From: an uncultured Flavonifractor sp.
GTDB lineage: Bacteria > Bacillota > Clostridia > Oscillospirales > Oscillospiraceae
NCBI GenBank assembly: GCA_947346365.1
Contig: CANAAV010000004.1
Span: 62,001-126,000, forward strand
Reading direction: 5' to 3'
DNA length: 64,000 nt
A program made the translations under genes and the position numbers. The stretch's first letter is position 1. The number at the start of each line of letters is the position of its first letter. The notes under the pieces are model-generated. The model worked only from the letters and a program-made list of their open reading frames with translations. It did no database searches and was not told where the DNA came from. Positions 8,510 through 17,226 of the stretch are shown in pieces.

Positions 8510-9535
8510 TTAAGCCTTGCTTGCCAGCTGATTCTGTACCGCGAAGCTCACCAGATACAGCAGGCATTCCACCAGGATTTTCATGATAAACGCCGGCAGC
8601 CCCATCCGGTCCACCAGAAGATATATCAGCAGGCTGTTGGCAATCAAAATCCCTGCCGCCAGCTTGATATAATTCCAGACATTATAGGTGCGCCCGCTGC
8701 CTCGGAAGACTATACGCTTATTGACCGTGTAATTCACCGTACAGCTCACCAGCCGGGCAAGCACCGTGGCCGGGACGCTCCGCCGCAGCACCAAGTAGTA
8801 CAGCAGGTTAAAAAGTCCGTAGTCCACCGCGAAGGCCAGCAGAGAGGACGCCATAAAACGCGGCAGATGGCACAGCAGAATGCTGTAAATCTTTATGCTG
8901 TCCTGCAAAACCCGAAAGTGAGAAGAACGGTTGTTGTCTATATAAATGGTCTGAATTGGGACCTCCACAATTCCTTTGGGAAACAGCCGCCCTGATTCCA
9001 CCAACACCTCCATTTGGTAGTCATACCGGTCGCTGGGCAGACGCAAAAGTCCTGGAATGCTGTCCTTCGTAAACAACATGCCGCGCAGACCGGTCTGCGT
9101 GTCCTGCAGCTTAATTCCATACAGCAGATTGAACATCATCCGAGTAATACTGTTGCCCATCTTGGAGCGGCGGGGCATCTGGGATACATCCCGCGCGCCT
9201 AAAACCAGCTCCCCGGAATGCTGTGTCAGGGCCTCTGCTACACGCCGGATGTCTTCCGGCGTGTGCTGTCCGTCCGCATCCGCCGCCACAACCCCGTCAA
9301 AACCGTGTTCCGACATATAGGCAAAGCCGGTCTTTAACGCGCCGCCCATGCCCCGGTTGGCCTGGTGGTGAAGCACCACAGCTCCCAGCCGTTCCAGCTC
9401 GGGGAATATTTCCAGTCCTACGGTGCTGCCGTCATTCACCACAACGGTCTCTATGTCATCGCTCCTAAGCTCCCGGACCAGCTCAAGCAAACGGTGGTCT
9501 GGCTGGTAGGCGGGGATCAATACCCCATAACGCAT
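8510..9535 (-). CDS. Bifunctional glycosyltransferase family 2 / GtrA membrane protein
   Basis: The N-terminal part (about residues 1-215) is a DPM1-like GT2 domain with the nucleotide-sugar site VVVNDGS, the DxD-type motif ADADGQH and the GLRGM block. The C-terminal part (about 225-341) is a GtrA domain with four hydrophobic helices. Known members of this architecture are thought to load a sugar onto the polyprenyl carrier and help flip it across the membrane. It is the last gene of the XrtG-type operon: its ATG follows GGAGG at 7 nt and lies 20 bp after the preceding stop. It would supply lipid-linked sugars outside the cell for the glycan made by this locus (inference). Confidence 0.88.
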   Translation of the reverse strand: MRYGVLIPAYQPDHRLLELVRELRSDDIETVVVNDGSTVGLEIFPELERLGAVVLHHQANRGMGGALKTGFAYMSEHGFDGVVAADADGQHTPEDIRRVAEALTQHSGELVLGARDVSQMPRRSKMGNSITRMMFNLLYGIKLQDTQTGLRGMLFTKDSIPGLLRLPSDRYDYQMEVLVESGRLFPKGIVEVPIQTIYIDNNRSSHFRVLQDSIKIYSILLCHLPRFMASSLLAFAVDYGLFNLLYYLVLRRSVPATVLARLVSCTVNYTVNKRIVFRGSGRTYNVWNYIKLAAGILIANSLLIYLLVDRMGLPAFIMKILVECLLYLVSFAVQNQLASKA

Positions 9536-9555
9536 AACCCATCCTCCTCTCCGCT

Positions 9556-12063
9556 CTACTGCGCACCCACGCGCTGTCTTTCCTCCTCCACTTCCTGGAG
9601 CAGCGTCTTCGCTTTAGGCCGCAGGCGTTTTTTCATAACAATCCACCACGCCGCCGTAGCAAGTATGCTTGCGGCGCTGATGGTCAGACCCGTATAAAAA
9701 TAGGGATACCGCAACCGGATCACCGTCGTCCCCTCATCTACAAAGGTCAGGCGGTTGTGCGCCTGCAGCTCCTGGTCGCTGTCAAAAATATCGTGGTAGG
9801 CCAGGGCCGTATTCACATGGTCCTCCGGCGAAACAATCACAATGCTGTCACGGTTCTGCTCCACCTGTAAAGGCACGATAGTGCGCACCGGCAGCTCGGT
9901 GGGGGACAGCTGCATTGCGTGGCTGAGCAGCATACTCACCGACGGGTCCTTTGTCAGCCCCAGAAAATAGGTCAAATTGAGGGCGATAATCACAATATCG
10001 TCGTTTTTCACCGTCCCGTAAAAATCCAGCAGCAGATCGTTGGCCATAACGGTTCCCCAGCACTTGTCCAGACCTTCTACGTACACGGTATCCCATTCGG
10101 TGTGATCCTGCGGAAACAGGTCTGTATTTAAAACCCCATCAATGGTATCCAGCTCCGGATAGCCGTTGGAGAAGGACACCGCGTTGCATCTCACGCCCAA
10201 AAAACTCTGGTCATGGCTTCTGCGGTCCTCCGGAATCCCGTCTGCCGAGATCACAATATGCACTCCGGCTTCGCTCAGGCGCAAAATCAAATCCTCGGCG
10301 TACTCCCGTTCGTCGTAGGTAAAGCCCGCCAGGTAAATTAAATCATACTGGGACAGCTCCTCAAAGGTGTAATCATTCAAATTGGTAGAGTCCGTCTCCT
10401 CCATGGCGGGGAATTGCAGGGAAATCAAGGGCGCCATGCTCCCGATGCCAACGACCCGGTAGTCTGTCACCGTCCCCCATTTCCCCTCCACATCCAGGTG
10501 GTACAGCCGGAAGCCGCCGGAAGCCTCTATCAGGTTATACCCCACCTGGGCCGCGGCGGCATCCAGATGCTCTATGGGGGCCGTCTCCTGATTCAGCTGA
10601 GACTCCTGAATAATCACGGTATCATTCCCCAGCTCCATGCACCGGTCAAATAGATAGCGGTAGTGGCCGTTCTCCACCGCCCGGTTGATCTGCACAATAT
10701 TGGTGGTGGTATTCGCCGCCTCCCAGCCCGCGCCAAAGGTGCCCGCCACAGGGTGCTCCCCCCAGCCAGACACCAACCAGGCTCCTGTGGCGCCCATACT
10801 GCTCAAATCCATCAGCGCCAAGCGCTGCTGGGTCAGCTCCTGGCCCCGCTTAATCAGCCTGTACTCCTGCATTTCATCCATCCGTTGCTCTGCGGTGACT
10901 CCACTCTGATTATAGTAGAGCATCGACAGCGACGGGATGGTGTCCAAGCACAGCGCCGCCACCAGCAGCACCACCAGGGGTTTGCGCAGCGTGTCCCACA
11001 TCAAAAAGCTGTACAGGATCATACACAAAGCGATGGAAATAAACCGCAGCATCCACAGGTACTGCCCTCCCGGCAGGGCGTCCATCACCGGATACATGGA
11101 ATCTGTCGTGCAGATGAGAATGATAATCCCCGTCCAAAACCCGGGGGCGGATTTTTTATGGCTGCAAAATCCGCCAAGCAGGGCCAGAATGAACGCCGCC
11201 AGGCCAAAATAAAAATTCCCGTTGTCGTTCTCGTAGCGGTCCAAAGGATTCAGAGTAATTAAAATGCTCTGGAAGAAATTGCTCATGGTCTCTGAATTGT
11301 CCTTCGAGGTAATGCCGCCCCGCAGAGATGGATACAGCCAAAGGCCCAGCACGGCAAACCCCAGCAGGATCGCTATAATCAGCTCCCAGATTCCCTGCTT
11401 TCTGCCGGAGGCAAACCGATACACCAGCAGGTAGAGCAGCACCGCCAGCGCGATCATGCCGCCATAGCCCAGATGACACATCACCATCAGGGAAAAGGTC
11501 ACTGTAACCAGCGGCAGGCTGGACCAGGTCCGCTTTTCCAAATAGGTGTTAAGCCCATAGATAAACAGCGGTAGAAAAACCATGCATAAAGAGCGCGCCA
11601 GGTTTCCCTCCAGGAATAGAGCATACAGATTATTGGGCATAAAAAACCACAGCAGACCGATCACTGCCCCCAGCCAGAGCCGGCCGGTGCGCTCTCCCAC
11701 GTACAGCCAGGCCAGACCGCCCAAAAAGCACACCAGCCCTACATAGACCAGGTAGCCGTACATGGCGCTTCCTCCAGCAAGCGCCTGGCACAGAGCCATC
11801 ACATAGGCCTGCAACGGCGCCCAGTAGCGCAGCAGCTCTACGCCGTTGTACCACATGGGCTCGTACCCCGGCCACCAATTCCCCTCCAAAATGGAGCGGT
11901 AGAGCATATCACCCCGGTAGACATGGTACATGGTGTCCCAGCCGCTGGGGTAGACTCCGTTTCTGCATACCAGCGCGACCACCACCACGGCGGCAAGCAG
12001 ATAGACCACCGGCGCCAGCAGGAGCAGAACGCTCCCCCGTCTCTTTTCCCTTGCGCCAAACAT
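9556..12063 (-). CDS. Large 'PTPS-related' polytopic membrane protein of the XrtG locus
   Basis: 835-residue membrane protein. The first half (to about residue 400) holds many hydrophobic helices with conserved loops such as SGWDTMYHVYRG and ANTTTNI further on, as in PF10131-type '6-pyruvoyl-tetrahydropterin synthase related' membrane proteins, which resemble GT-C glycosyltransferases. The second half is outside the membrane and contains a glutamine-amidotransferase-like stretch (YDLIYLAGFTYDE, IVISADGIPED). A final helix at about 790-811 is followed by a basic tail. The start ATG (12061-12063) overlaps the PTPS-like stop as TGATG, so the two are translationally coupled. The likely role is glycosyl transfer on the outer face; this is inference. 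Confidence 0.8.
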   Translation of the reverse strand: MFGAREKRRGSVLLLLAPVVYLLAAVVVVALVCRNGVYPSGWDTMYHVYRGDMLYRSILEGNWWPGYEPMWYNGVELLRYWAPLQAYVMALCQALAGGSAMYGYLVYVGLVCFLGGLAWLYVGERTGRLWLGAVIGLLWFFMPNNLYALFLEGNLARSLCMVFLPLFIYGLNTYLEKRTWSSLPLVTVTFSLMVMCHLGYGGMIALAVLLYLLVYRFASGRKQGIWELIIAILLGFAVLGLWLYPSLRGGITSKDNSETMSNFFQSILITLNPLDRYENDNGNFYFGLAAFILALLGGFCSHKKSAPGFWTGIIILICTTDSMYPVMDALPGGQYLWMLRFISIALCMILYSFLMWDTLRKPLVVLLVAALCLDTIPSLSMLYYNQSGVTAEQRMDEMQEYRLIKRGQELTQQRLALMDLSSMGATGAWLVSGWGEHPVAGTFGAGWEAANTTTNIVQINRAVENGHYRYLFDRCMELGNDTVIIQESQLNQETAPIEHLDAAAAQVGYNLIEASGGFRLYHLDVEGKWGTVTDYRVVGIGSMAPLISLQFPAMEETDSTNLNDYTFEELSQYDLIYLAGFTYDEREYAEDLILRLSEAGVHIVISADGIPEDRRSHDQSFLGVRCNAVSFSNGYPELDTIDGVLNTDLFPQDHTEWDTVYVEGLDKCWGTVMANDLLLDFYGTVKNDDIVIIALNLTYFLGLTKDPSVSMLLSHAMQLSPTELPVRTIVPLQVEQNRDSIVIVSPEDHVNTALAYHDIFDSDQELQAHNRLTFVDEGTTVIRLRYPYFYTGLTISAASILATAAWWIVMKKRLRPKAKTLLQEVEEERQRVGAQ

Positions 12064-12524
12064 CACTTTATAATATTATCCAGCACCGCGTCCATCACAT
12101 CGGCGCGTATCTTCTTCTCTGTGTCCCGGTTCCGCTCCTCATTTCCCTCCTGCTCGGTCAAATTCACCACATAGCTCCTGGTCGGGGTCTCGCTGGCCTC
12201 TATCTGCACCAGGATTCCGCCCACGTCATGGATAACCCGGTAAAACTCTTTGGAAAAGTAATCCGTCATATTCTCCAGTGTGGGCATAATGGTGTCAAAG
12301 GGCTCTTTTTCGTTCATCAGCGCGTTTTGAAAGGGGGCCAAATAGCTGGAAATGCCCCGTTCAAAGGTGTTGAATTCCTCAAATGAGCTGCGCCCAAAGC
12401 GGATATACAGGGTAAACTCCCACGTATGGGGATGCGCGTCTCCCTTATGCCCGTTGATGATGATGTAATGCCTAGCATTCAAATAGAATTTCAGACGATA
12501 TTCCCGATAAAGATTAATGCCCAA
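12063..12524 (-). CDS. 6-pyruvoyl-tetrahydropterin synthase-like protein of the XrtG locus
   Basis: 153-residue relative of the QueD/PTPS T-fold enzymes. The three zinc-binding histidines appear as His19 (LNARHY) and the HxH pair His31-His33 (HPHTWEF), and a C-terminal ET pair is near residue 112. The catalytic Cys that normally lies four residues before the HxH is replaced (Lys27), so normal pterin or queuosine chemistry is doubtful. It matches, from memory, the exosortase-G-associated PTPS-related family (TIGR03112). The start is a TTG at 12522-12524, 11 nt inside the upstream gene; no other start keeps the conserved N-terminus. Function unknown. Confidence 0.78.
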   Translation of the reverse strand: MGINLYREYRLKFYLNARHYIIINGHKGDAHPHTWEFTLYIRFGRSSFEEFNTFERGISSYLAPFQNALMNEKEPFDTIMPTLENMTDYFSKEFYRVIHDVGGILVQIEASETPTRSYVVNLTEQEGNEERNRDTEKKIRADVMDAVLDNIIK

Positions 12525-13638
12525 TGCTCACCAGTCCCTCCGTCTGTCCTGTGATCCTGCCGGCCCTCTGATACGCGCTGGCCCCTCCGGCCAGCAAAAT
12601 CAGATCCTCCAATGTCGTCTCCTGCGTCAGCAGCGGCAAAAGCTGGTTCACCGCCGGGTCCATATCCCGCTGCACAAAGAGGAACGCCAGATTGCTGTCC
12701 TCCATCTCAAAGCGCAGCACCGTCTTATCCAGGACGGACGCCGCCCGCTGAAGCAGCTCTTCCGATGCCTCAGCGCTGGCGCATTTGACCTTCACCAGCG
12801 TGGAAGGGGTCGCCCCCCGGTCCCGGATTTTCTTTAAAAATTCCGGCAGCGCCTCTTGCTTCCAGATATTGCTGCGGGTATCATGCAAATCCTGCTCTGA
12901 AAGGAGCTTATTCATACGGCTGAGGTTCTCATTGAGCGTCCGCACAGCCTCTTCGCTTTCCGCATTCGCCCGCTGGAGCTTTCGAATCCAGATGGCGTAA
13001 GCCATAGGGATAATCACCAGCAAAAACAGTAAAACCGCGGCGATGATGCCCAATTCAATCTTCGCGCCCAAAAACTGGTTGTTATCCAGCAGTACATCCC
13101 GGTTCGTCAGCAGGCACAACTGGTAGGTATCCCCACCGTACACAAACGCCGTCCCGGAGACAACGTATTCCTTATCTTCTATCATGATATTTCCGTGGGT
13201 GACCCGGTTGGTCTGGATGCTGTCCAAAAATGCCCTGGCGCTGTCCGACACATAGTAGGTCTTCGTCGTAAAGCCCTTGTACTTATTGGTCTCCAGCACA
13301 TCCTTGACAAACAGCATGGACTGGTCCTTAGAGAACGTCCAGTATTTATTCGAGGATGCGTCCAGAGTGCCCAGGATCCGGGTAATATCCTCTTCGCTTC
13401 CCTGGCCGCCCTGCAGGTTGATCTGCTCTAAAACCAACTGAACATAGCCGTCCTGCTGAACGGCGCAGACGTCCAGAATTCCCTCCTCATAGCGGCGCAT
13501 CTGCAGCAGGGCAAGACACCCGGCGCACAGCGCCAAGATCAGCATACACAGCGCCGTCGCCACCAAGACGGGATACCGGCGCTCAGCCGGCGCCTTTTCT
13601 TTCCGCTGTTCGATCGACTTGCCCTGCTTCCGCTTCAT
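12514..13638 (-). CDS. Membrane sensor-like protein with a degenerate C-terminal domain
   Basis: 374 residues with a basic cytoplasmic N-terminus, one membrane helix at about 23-45, an extracytoplasmic domain of about 145 residues with blocks such as WTFSKDQSMLFV and TNKYKGFT, a second helix at 193-216, then a coiled-coil linker (217-255) and a C-terminal domain. This layout is that of Clostridial sensor proteins with diguanylate cyclase outputs. The C-terminal domain looks like an eroded GGDEF fold (VLRFEMEDSNLAFLFV where a GGDEF loop would be), without catalytic residues. The GGDEF relationship is only a suggestion. ATGA overlap with the upstream gene shows it belongs to the operon. Confidence 0.6.
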   Translation of the reverse strand: MKRKQGKSIEQRKEKAPAERRYPVLVATALCMLILALCAGCLALLQMRRYEEGILDVCAVQQDGYVQLVLEQINLQGGQGSEEDITRILGTLDASSNKYWTFSKDQSMLFVKDVLETNKYKGFTTKTYYVSDSARAFLDSIQTNRVTHGNIMIEDKEYVVSGTAFVYGGDTYQLCLLTNRDVLLDNNQFLGAKIELGIIAAVLLFLLVIIPMAYAIWIRKLQRANAESEEAVRTLNENLSRMNKLLSEQDLHDTRSNIWKQEALPEFLKKIRDRGATPSTLVKVKCASAEASEELLQRAASVLDKTVLRFEMEDSNLAFLFVQRDMDPAVNQLLPLLTQETTLEDLILLAGGASAYQRAGRITGQTEGLVSIGH

Positions 13639-16568
13639 TCCCTGTCCCCCCCTGTCTCTATCTGCATCTTTTCACTGGCATTGGACGCAAAGCGGGAGAC
13701 ATAATAGTTCGAAGGCTTCGCAACCTCCTGGCTCAGCCAGGAAAAGCTCCGCTGTTCCGCCAGCGTCTTTGCGTCAGAAAACAAATTTGTCCCCAGACCC
13801 AGCCGGTTTCCCTCAATCTCAAAGCCCAGCGCTCCCAAGATTGTGGGAAACATATCCATTGGCGCAAAGGTGCGGGATTTCACATCCAGTGCGCACTGCT
13901 CCTTGCAATTGATGAAGCAGTCATACACAGTCCGCTCATAATACGTCAGGCCGTCCACCAAATTGGCGTCCATACGGGGATGATCCCCGGTAATGATAAT
14001 CACCGTATCTTTATAAAATTCCTGCTTTTGGCACCAGCGCACAAATTCCGTGACCAGGCGGTCTGTGCAGCTCACTACGTTGGCGGTGACGCCCGCATAC
14101 TGATCCCCGCACCACTGGCACAAATCGCCGTCTGGGGCATGCAGGTCCACCGTCAGCAGCGTAAAATTAAAGGGCCTTCCCTCTGCTGCCAGGCCGGAGA
14201 GCTCCTCCTTCGCGGCATCAAAGAGAATCTTATCCTCAAACCCCCAGTTGTGCCAATAATCCTCTGGGACATAGCCCCTCTCTCTGGCCGTATAAATGTC
14301 AAAGATCCGGTAATTTCCGTGCTGCTCAAAATACTGCCTGCGTCCGGCAAACTTACTGTCAGAGCCGCACATGAACTCCTGTACATACCCATTCTGTTCC
14401 AGAATATCGCCCAGGTTCACCAAGCCCGGCATATACGCGTCGTCCAGCTCCGCAAAAACAGAATCCTGCACCGGCATCGCGTAAGGAATCCCGGCGGTAG
14501 TGGCAAGCAGCGCCGCCATAGTAAAATTCGTATTGATGGTCGCGTGGAAGCCGCCCATGCCGTCCACATCAGCAAAATTTAGGTATTCCTCTGCCAGCTC
14601 CGTCAGACCCGGCATGTAGTTAACCGGCTGGTGACCCCCGTCCTCTACCGAGGCGTAGGTGGTCTCCAAACTCTCTACATAGATGTAAATCAGATTTCTC
14701 TTCTCTCCCCCGGCGGTAATCGCCACCTCATCCGGCGGAACATAGTACTCCTCATAAATTGTGGTCACCGTGCCCTGGGCGGCAAAATAGTCCACCAGGC
14801 CATACTCCGCGTTGGCATACAGCGCTCCGCCCAGCAGCAAAAACGCACCGCCAAAGGCCACGCAGCCGTGGAAGCGCATATACCGGGCCAAGCCTTTCGG
14901 GCTCCCTTCCCGCAGCCTGCGGCCAATCAGCGTATCCGCCGCCGCCAGCAGTACAAATACCGCCACGCCCGCCAGCACCGGCAGAAGCAGCCCGGTGACG
15001 GTCTCCGCCACCATGCCGCCTGCGGCCCCCTCCATAGGGCCTCCCAGGGTAGTCACGATTTCATTAATGCTCACGCCGAATTTCGTCTTGGACCAGTAGA
15101 CCACAAACACCAGAAAACCGCCCAGTAGGTACAACAGCCCCACCCAAATATACCAGCCCACAGACTCGCCGGCAATGGACGCCTTCCCGCTCTTTTCCCG
15201 GGGTTCGCAGTTTATCACAGCCCGAAAGCGGTTGAGCACGCGCAGAGGGCGGCGGGCGTCCTCCTTTACCTGATCCCAAAACGCCGTGCGCTCCTCTGTC
15301 AGGTCCCGGGTTTTCCACGCGCTGTCCGTATTAATGCTGTTGATAATGCCCGCCATGCGGATAAAGAACACCGCCAGGTTGAAAAAGGGCAGAATCAAAA
15401 TGCACCACCAATGGGACAGATAATACTGCCTTAACAGCTTATCCATCTTTAAAACAGCGGCCACCGTAAAGAAATACAAAAAGCCTACTATAATGTATAG
15501 AGCAAAAATCGTAAGAGTGGAATAAATGACCACGCTGCCCGAGTAGTTGAGCGCCATCAGGCAAATCAGCGCCAGATACCAGATCATGCGTGGGAAAGCA
15601 AAGGTGTGGTCGTACAGCAGCGTTTTTACGTTTACATCCTTAAGCAGCCGGAAGGGGTTTAGTTTTTTATCCAAAAACATTTGGGCAACTTCAAGACTGC
15701 CCCGCTGCCAGCGCTGCCGCTGGGTGTAGAGCTTATTCACGCTTTCGATGGGGTCCACAAAGAAGAGCGCGTCCTCACAGACCTCAACCCGCTCCTTCTG
15801 CCGGTAGCGCATCTGAAATGTGATGTGGGTGTCCTCGGACACCGTGTCCGTATTATACATCCACGATTTCAGCACCACCGACTTTCGAAACGCGGAAAAC
15901 GCTCCCGAGAGGGTATACACGGCGTTGAGCTCTGAGGCGTAGCTGCGCCCGGCCAGAAATGCCTGCGCATATTCCATAAACTCCAAGTTCCGGAGCAGCC
16001 GGGAAAAAAAGCCCTTATAGGTGCGGATTTTACCCACAGAGGTGAGAATCGCCCCGGTCATACAGTTCAAATCCGGATGCGCCTCAAACTTCTCGACCAT
16101 ATTGGTCAGGGCCGAGCGCTCCAGAATGCCGTCGCTGTCCAGATTGATGATGTATTTCCCCTCGCTGTTATACAGGGCCAGATTCAGCGCCCGGGACTTT
16201 CCCTGCTGCGCGTTCAGCCACTGCATACGCAGCTCCGGAAAACGTCGCTGGCACTCGGCAAAAACCGAAAAGCTCTCATCCTTCCCCTGGTTGTTAACCA
16301 GAAAAAGCCGGATGCTGTCATTGGGGTATATAGAAAAATAGATGGATTCAATGCAGGCGGAAAGGGTATCCGCTGAATTATACACCGGTATGATGATGGA
16401 TATTTCCGGATAGACAGCCGGCTTTTCTACACGGCCAGCCCGCTGGAAGCGCCGCTTTATCAAAATAAAAACGCTTCCGATTGAGGGGAAAATTTCCATC
16501 AAAATGGGTATGATAATCCATGCTCCCCAAAAAACGAATGAATCAAGAATCTGCCTGAGGATGCTCAT
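13635..16568 (-). CDS. Fusion of a processive GT2 glycosyltransferase and an LtaS/OpgB-like phosphoglycerol transferase
   Basis: 977-residue protein with two enzymatic halves. Residues about 55-300 form a processive GT2 domain: NLDSDG (DxD, about 144-146), SEDTH (catalytic ED, about 245-246) and QRQRW (about 283-287), as in cellulose and hyaluronan synthases. Membrane helices lie near 12-36, 323-343, 346-370, 386-408, 471-491, 524-546 and 568-584. The outer C-terminal domain (about 625-925) is a sulfatase-fold phosphoglycerol transferase: YVESLE (metal Glu), NFTMAAL (probable nucleophile Thr near 683), VDLHAPDG and ITGDHPR (metal Asp-His). The ATG at 16568 has GGGAAG 8 nt upstream and lies 26 nt inside xrtG. 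The GT2 half resembles the exosortase-G-associated TIGR03111 family. Confidence 0.85.
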   Translation of the reverse strand: MSILRQILDSFVFWGAWIIIPILMEIFPSIGSVFILIKRRFQRAGRVEKPAVYPEISIIIPVYNSADTLSACIESIYFSIYPNDSIRLFLVNNQGKDESFSVFAECQRRFPELRMQWLNAQQGKSRALNLALYNSEGKYIINLDSDGILERSALTNMVEKFEAHPDLNCMTGAILTSVGKIRTYKGFFSRLLRNLEFMEYAQAFLAGRSYASELNAVYTLSGAFSAFRKSVVLKSWMYNTDTVSEDTHITFQMRYRQKERVEVCEDALFFVDPIESVNKLYTQRQRWQRGSLEVAQMFLDKKLNPFRLLKDVNVKTLLYDHTFAFPRMIWYLALICLMALNYSGSVVIYSTLTIFALYIIVGFLYFFTVAAVLKMDKLLRQYYLSHWWCILILPFFNLAVFFIRMAGIINSINTDSAWKTRDLTEERTAFWDQVKEDARRPLRVLNRFRAVINCEPREKSGKASIAGESVGWYIWVGLLYLLGGFLVFVVYWSKTKFGVSINEIVTTLGGPMEGAAGGMVAETVTGLLLPVLAGVAVFVLLAAADTLIGRRLREGSPKGLARYMRFHGCVAFGGAFLLLGGALYANAEYGLVDYFAAQGTVTTIYEEYYVPPDEVAITAGGEKRNLIYIYVESLETTYASVEDGGHQPVNYMPGLTELAEEYLNFADVDGMGGFHATINTNFTMAALLATTAGIPYAMPVQDSVFAELDDAYMPGLVNLGDILEQNGYVQEFMCGSDSKFAGRRQYFEQHGNYRIFDIYTARERGYVPEDYWHNWGFEDKILFDAAKEELSGLAAEGRPFNFTLLTVDLHAPDGDLCQWCGDQYAGVTANVVSCTDRLVTEFVRWCQKQEFYKDTVIIITGDHPRMDANLVDGLTYYERTVYDCFINCKEQCALDVKSRTFAPMDMFPTILGALGFEIEGNRLGLGTNLFSDAKTLAEQRSFSWLSQEVAKPSNYYVSRFASNASEKMQIETGGDRE

Positions 16569-17148
16569 AGGCAAAACTTCCCACCTTCATCTTAATGATC
16601 TGCGGCTTGGTAAATACGTAAAAATATAGCAAAACACTAAACACATAGAAGAAAATCCGCCCAATAAACGTGTGAACAATATAGTATACTCCCGTTCCTA
16701 AAAAATGTACTGACAGGCAGATGATCGTAATGCGCATGGCGTTGCAGACCATGATATAACAAAAGCCTAAAATACCCACAATCAGCTTCTCGCTGGTGCT
16801 GTACACATTGAAAAACGCCAAAAGGGAAATAAACGCCATGATCTCAATAATCCCGGAGCATTCAATGTCCACCCGCAGCGTAATGGAGCTCGCAAAGGAG
16901 GGAACATAGATAATCCCATATTTAAAGTATGCCGTAAAGGTATTGGTCAGGCTTCCTACCAATCCCGCCATGGCAGACACGCATTGGGCCAGCAGCTGAG
17001 CCAGCATCGGCTGAATCACCACCATCAAAAAGATGAACAGCCCCATGCTGCCCCCCAAAAAATGCCACGCGTGCAGCTCCGCCCGGCGGAACGCGCGCAG
17101 CATGTAAAGCCACAAGGCCACAATAACAACGATAAAAATCGGATTCAT
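16543..17148 (-). CDS. xrtG: Exosortase family protein, XrtG type
   Basis: 201-residue integral membrane protein with about six helices and the exosortase/archaeosortase catalytic residues in the right order: Cys97 in DIECSGI, Arg139 in NAMRIT and His159 in YIVHTFIGR. Exosortases cut C-terminal sorting tails at the outer membrane face and probably pass the protein to another acceptor. The ECSGIIE and VHTFIGRIFFY blocks fit the Gram-positive XrtG family (TIGR03110, from memory). I chose the ATG at 17146-17148, with GGGAG upstream, over a TTG at 17184. It follows the gene of its probable substrate and overlaps the GT2 fusion by 26 nt. Assignment to the superfamily is strong; to XrtG, likely. 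Confidence 0.87.
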   Translation of the reverse strand: MNPIFIVVIVALWLYMLRAFRRAELHAWHFLGGSMGLFIFLMVVIQPMLAQLLAQCVSAMAGLVGSLTNTFTAYFKYGIIYVPSFASSITLRVDIECSGIIEIMAFISLLAFFNVYSTSEKLIVGILGFCYIMVCNAMRITIICLSVHFLGTGVYYIVHTFIGRIFFYVFSVLLYFYVFTKPQIIKMKVGSFAYEHPQADS

Positions 17149-17168
17149 ACAACGCTCCCACACAACAA

Positions 17169-17217
17169 CGCCGCAGCCGGGCAAAACGCCAACTTCTCAG
17201 GCAGTCCGGCTGCGGCG
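17169..17217 (-). terminator. Hairpin between the sorted-protein gene and xrtG
   Basis: A 12-bp perfect GC-rich inverted repeat (arms 17169-17180 and 17206-17217, 25-nt loop) lies in the gap between the cargo gene and xrtG. A weak U-rich stretch (TTGTTGTGTG) follows. It may act as a leaky terminator or a 3' stabiliser that sets more cargo than enzyme. Confidence 0.55.
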
Positions 17218-17226
17218 TGATGTCTG

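Noticed and set aside
12063..12524. queD (6-carboxytetrahydropterin synthase for queuosine)
   Set aside because: Catalytic Cys is missing and no queC, queE or queF is nearby; operon context is exosortase/glycan.
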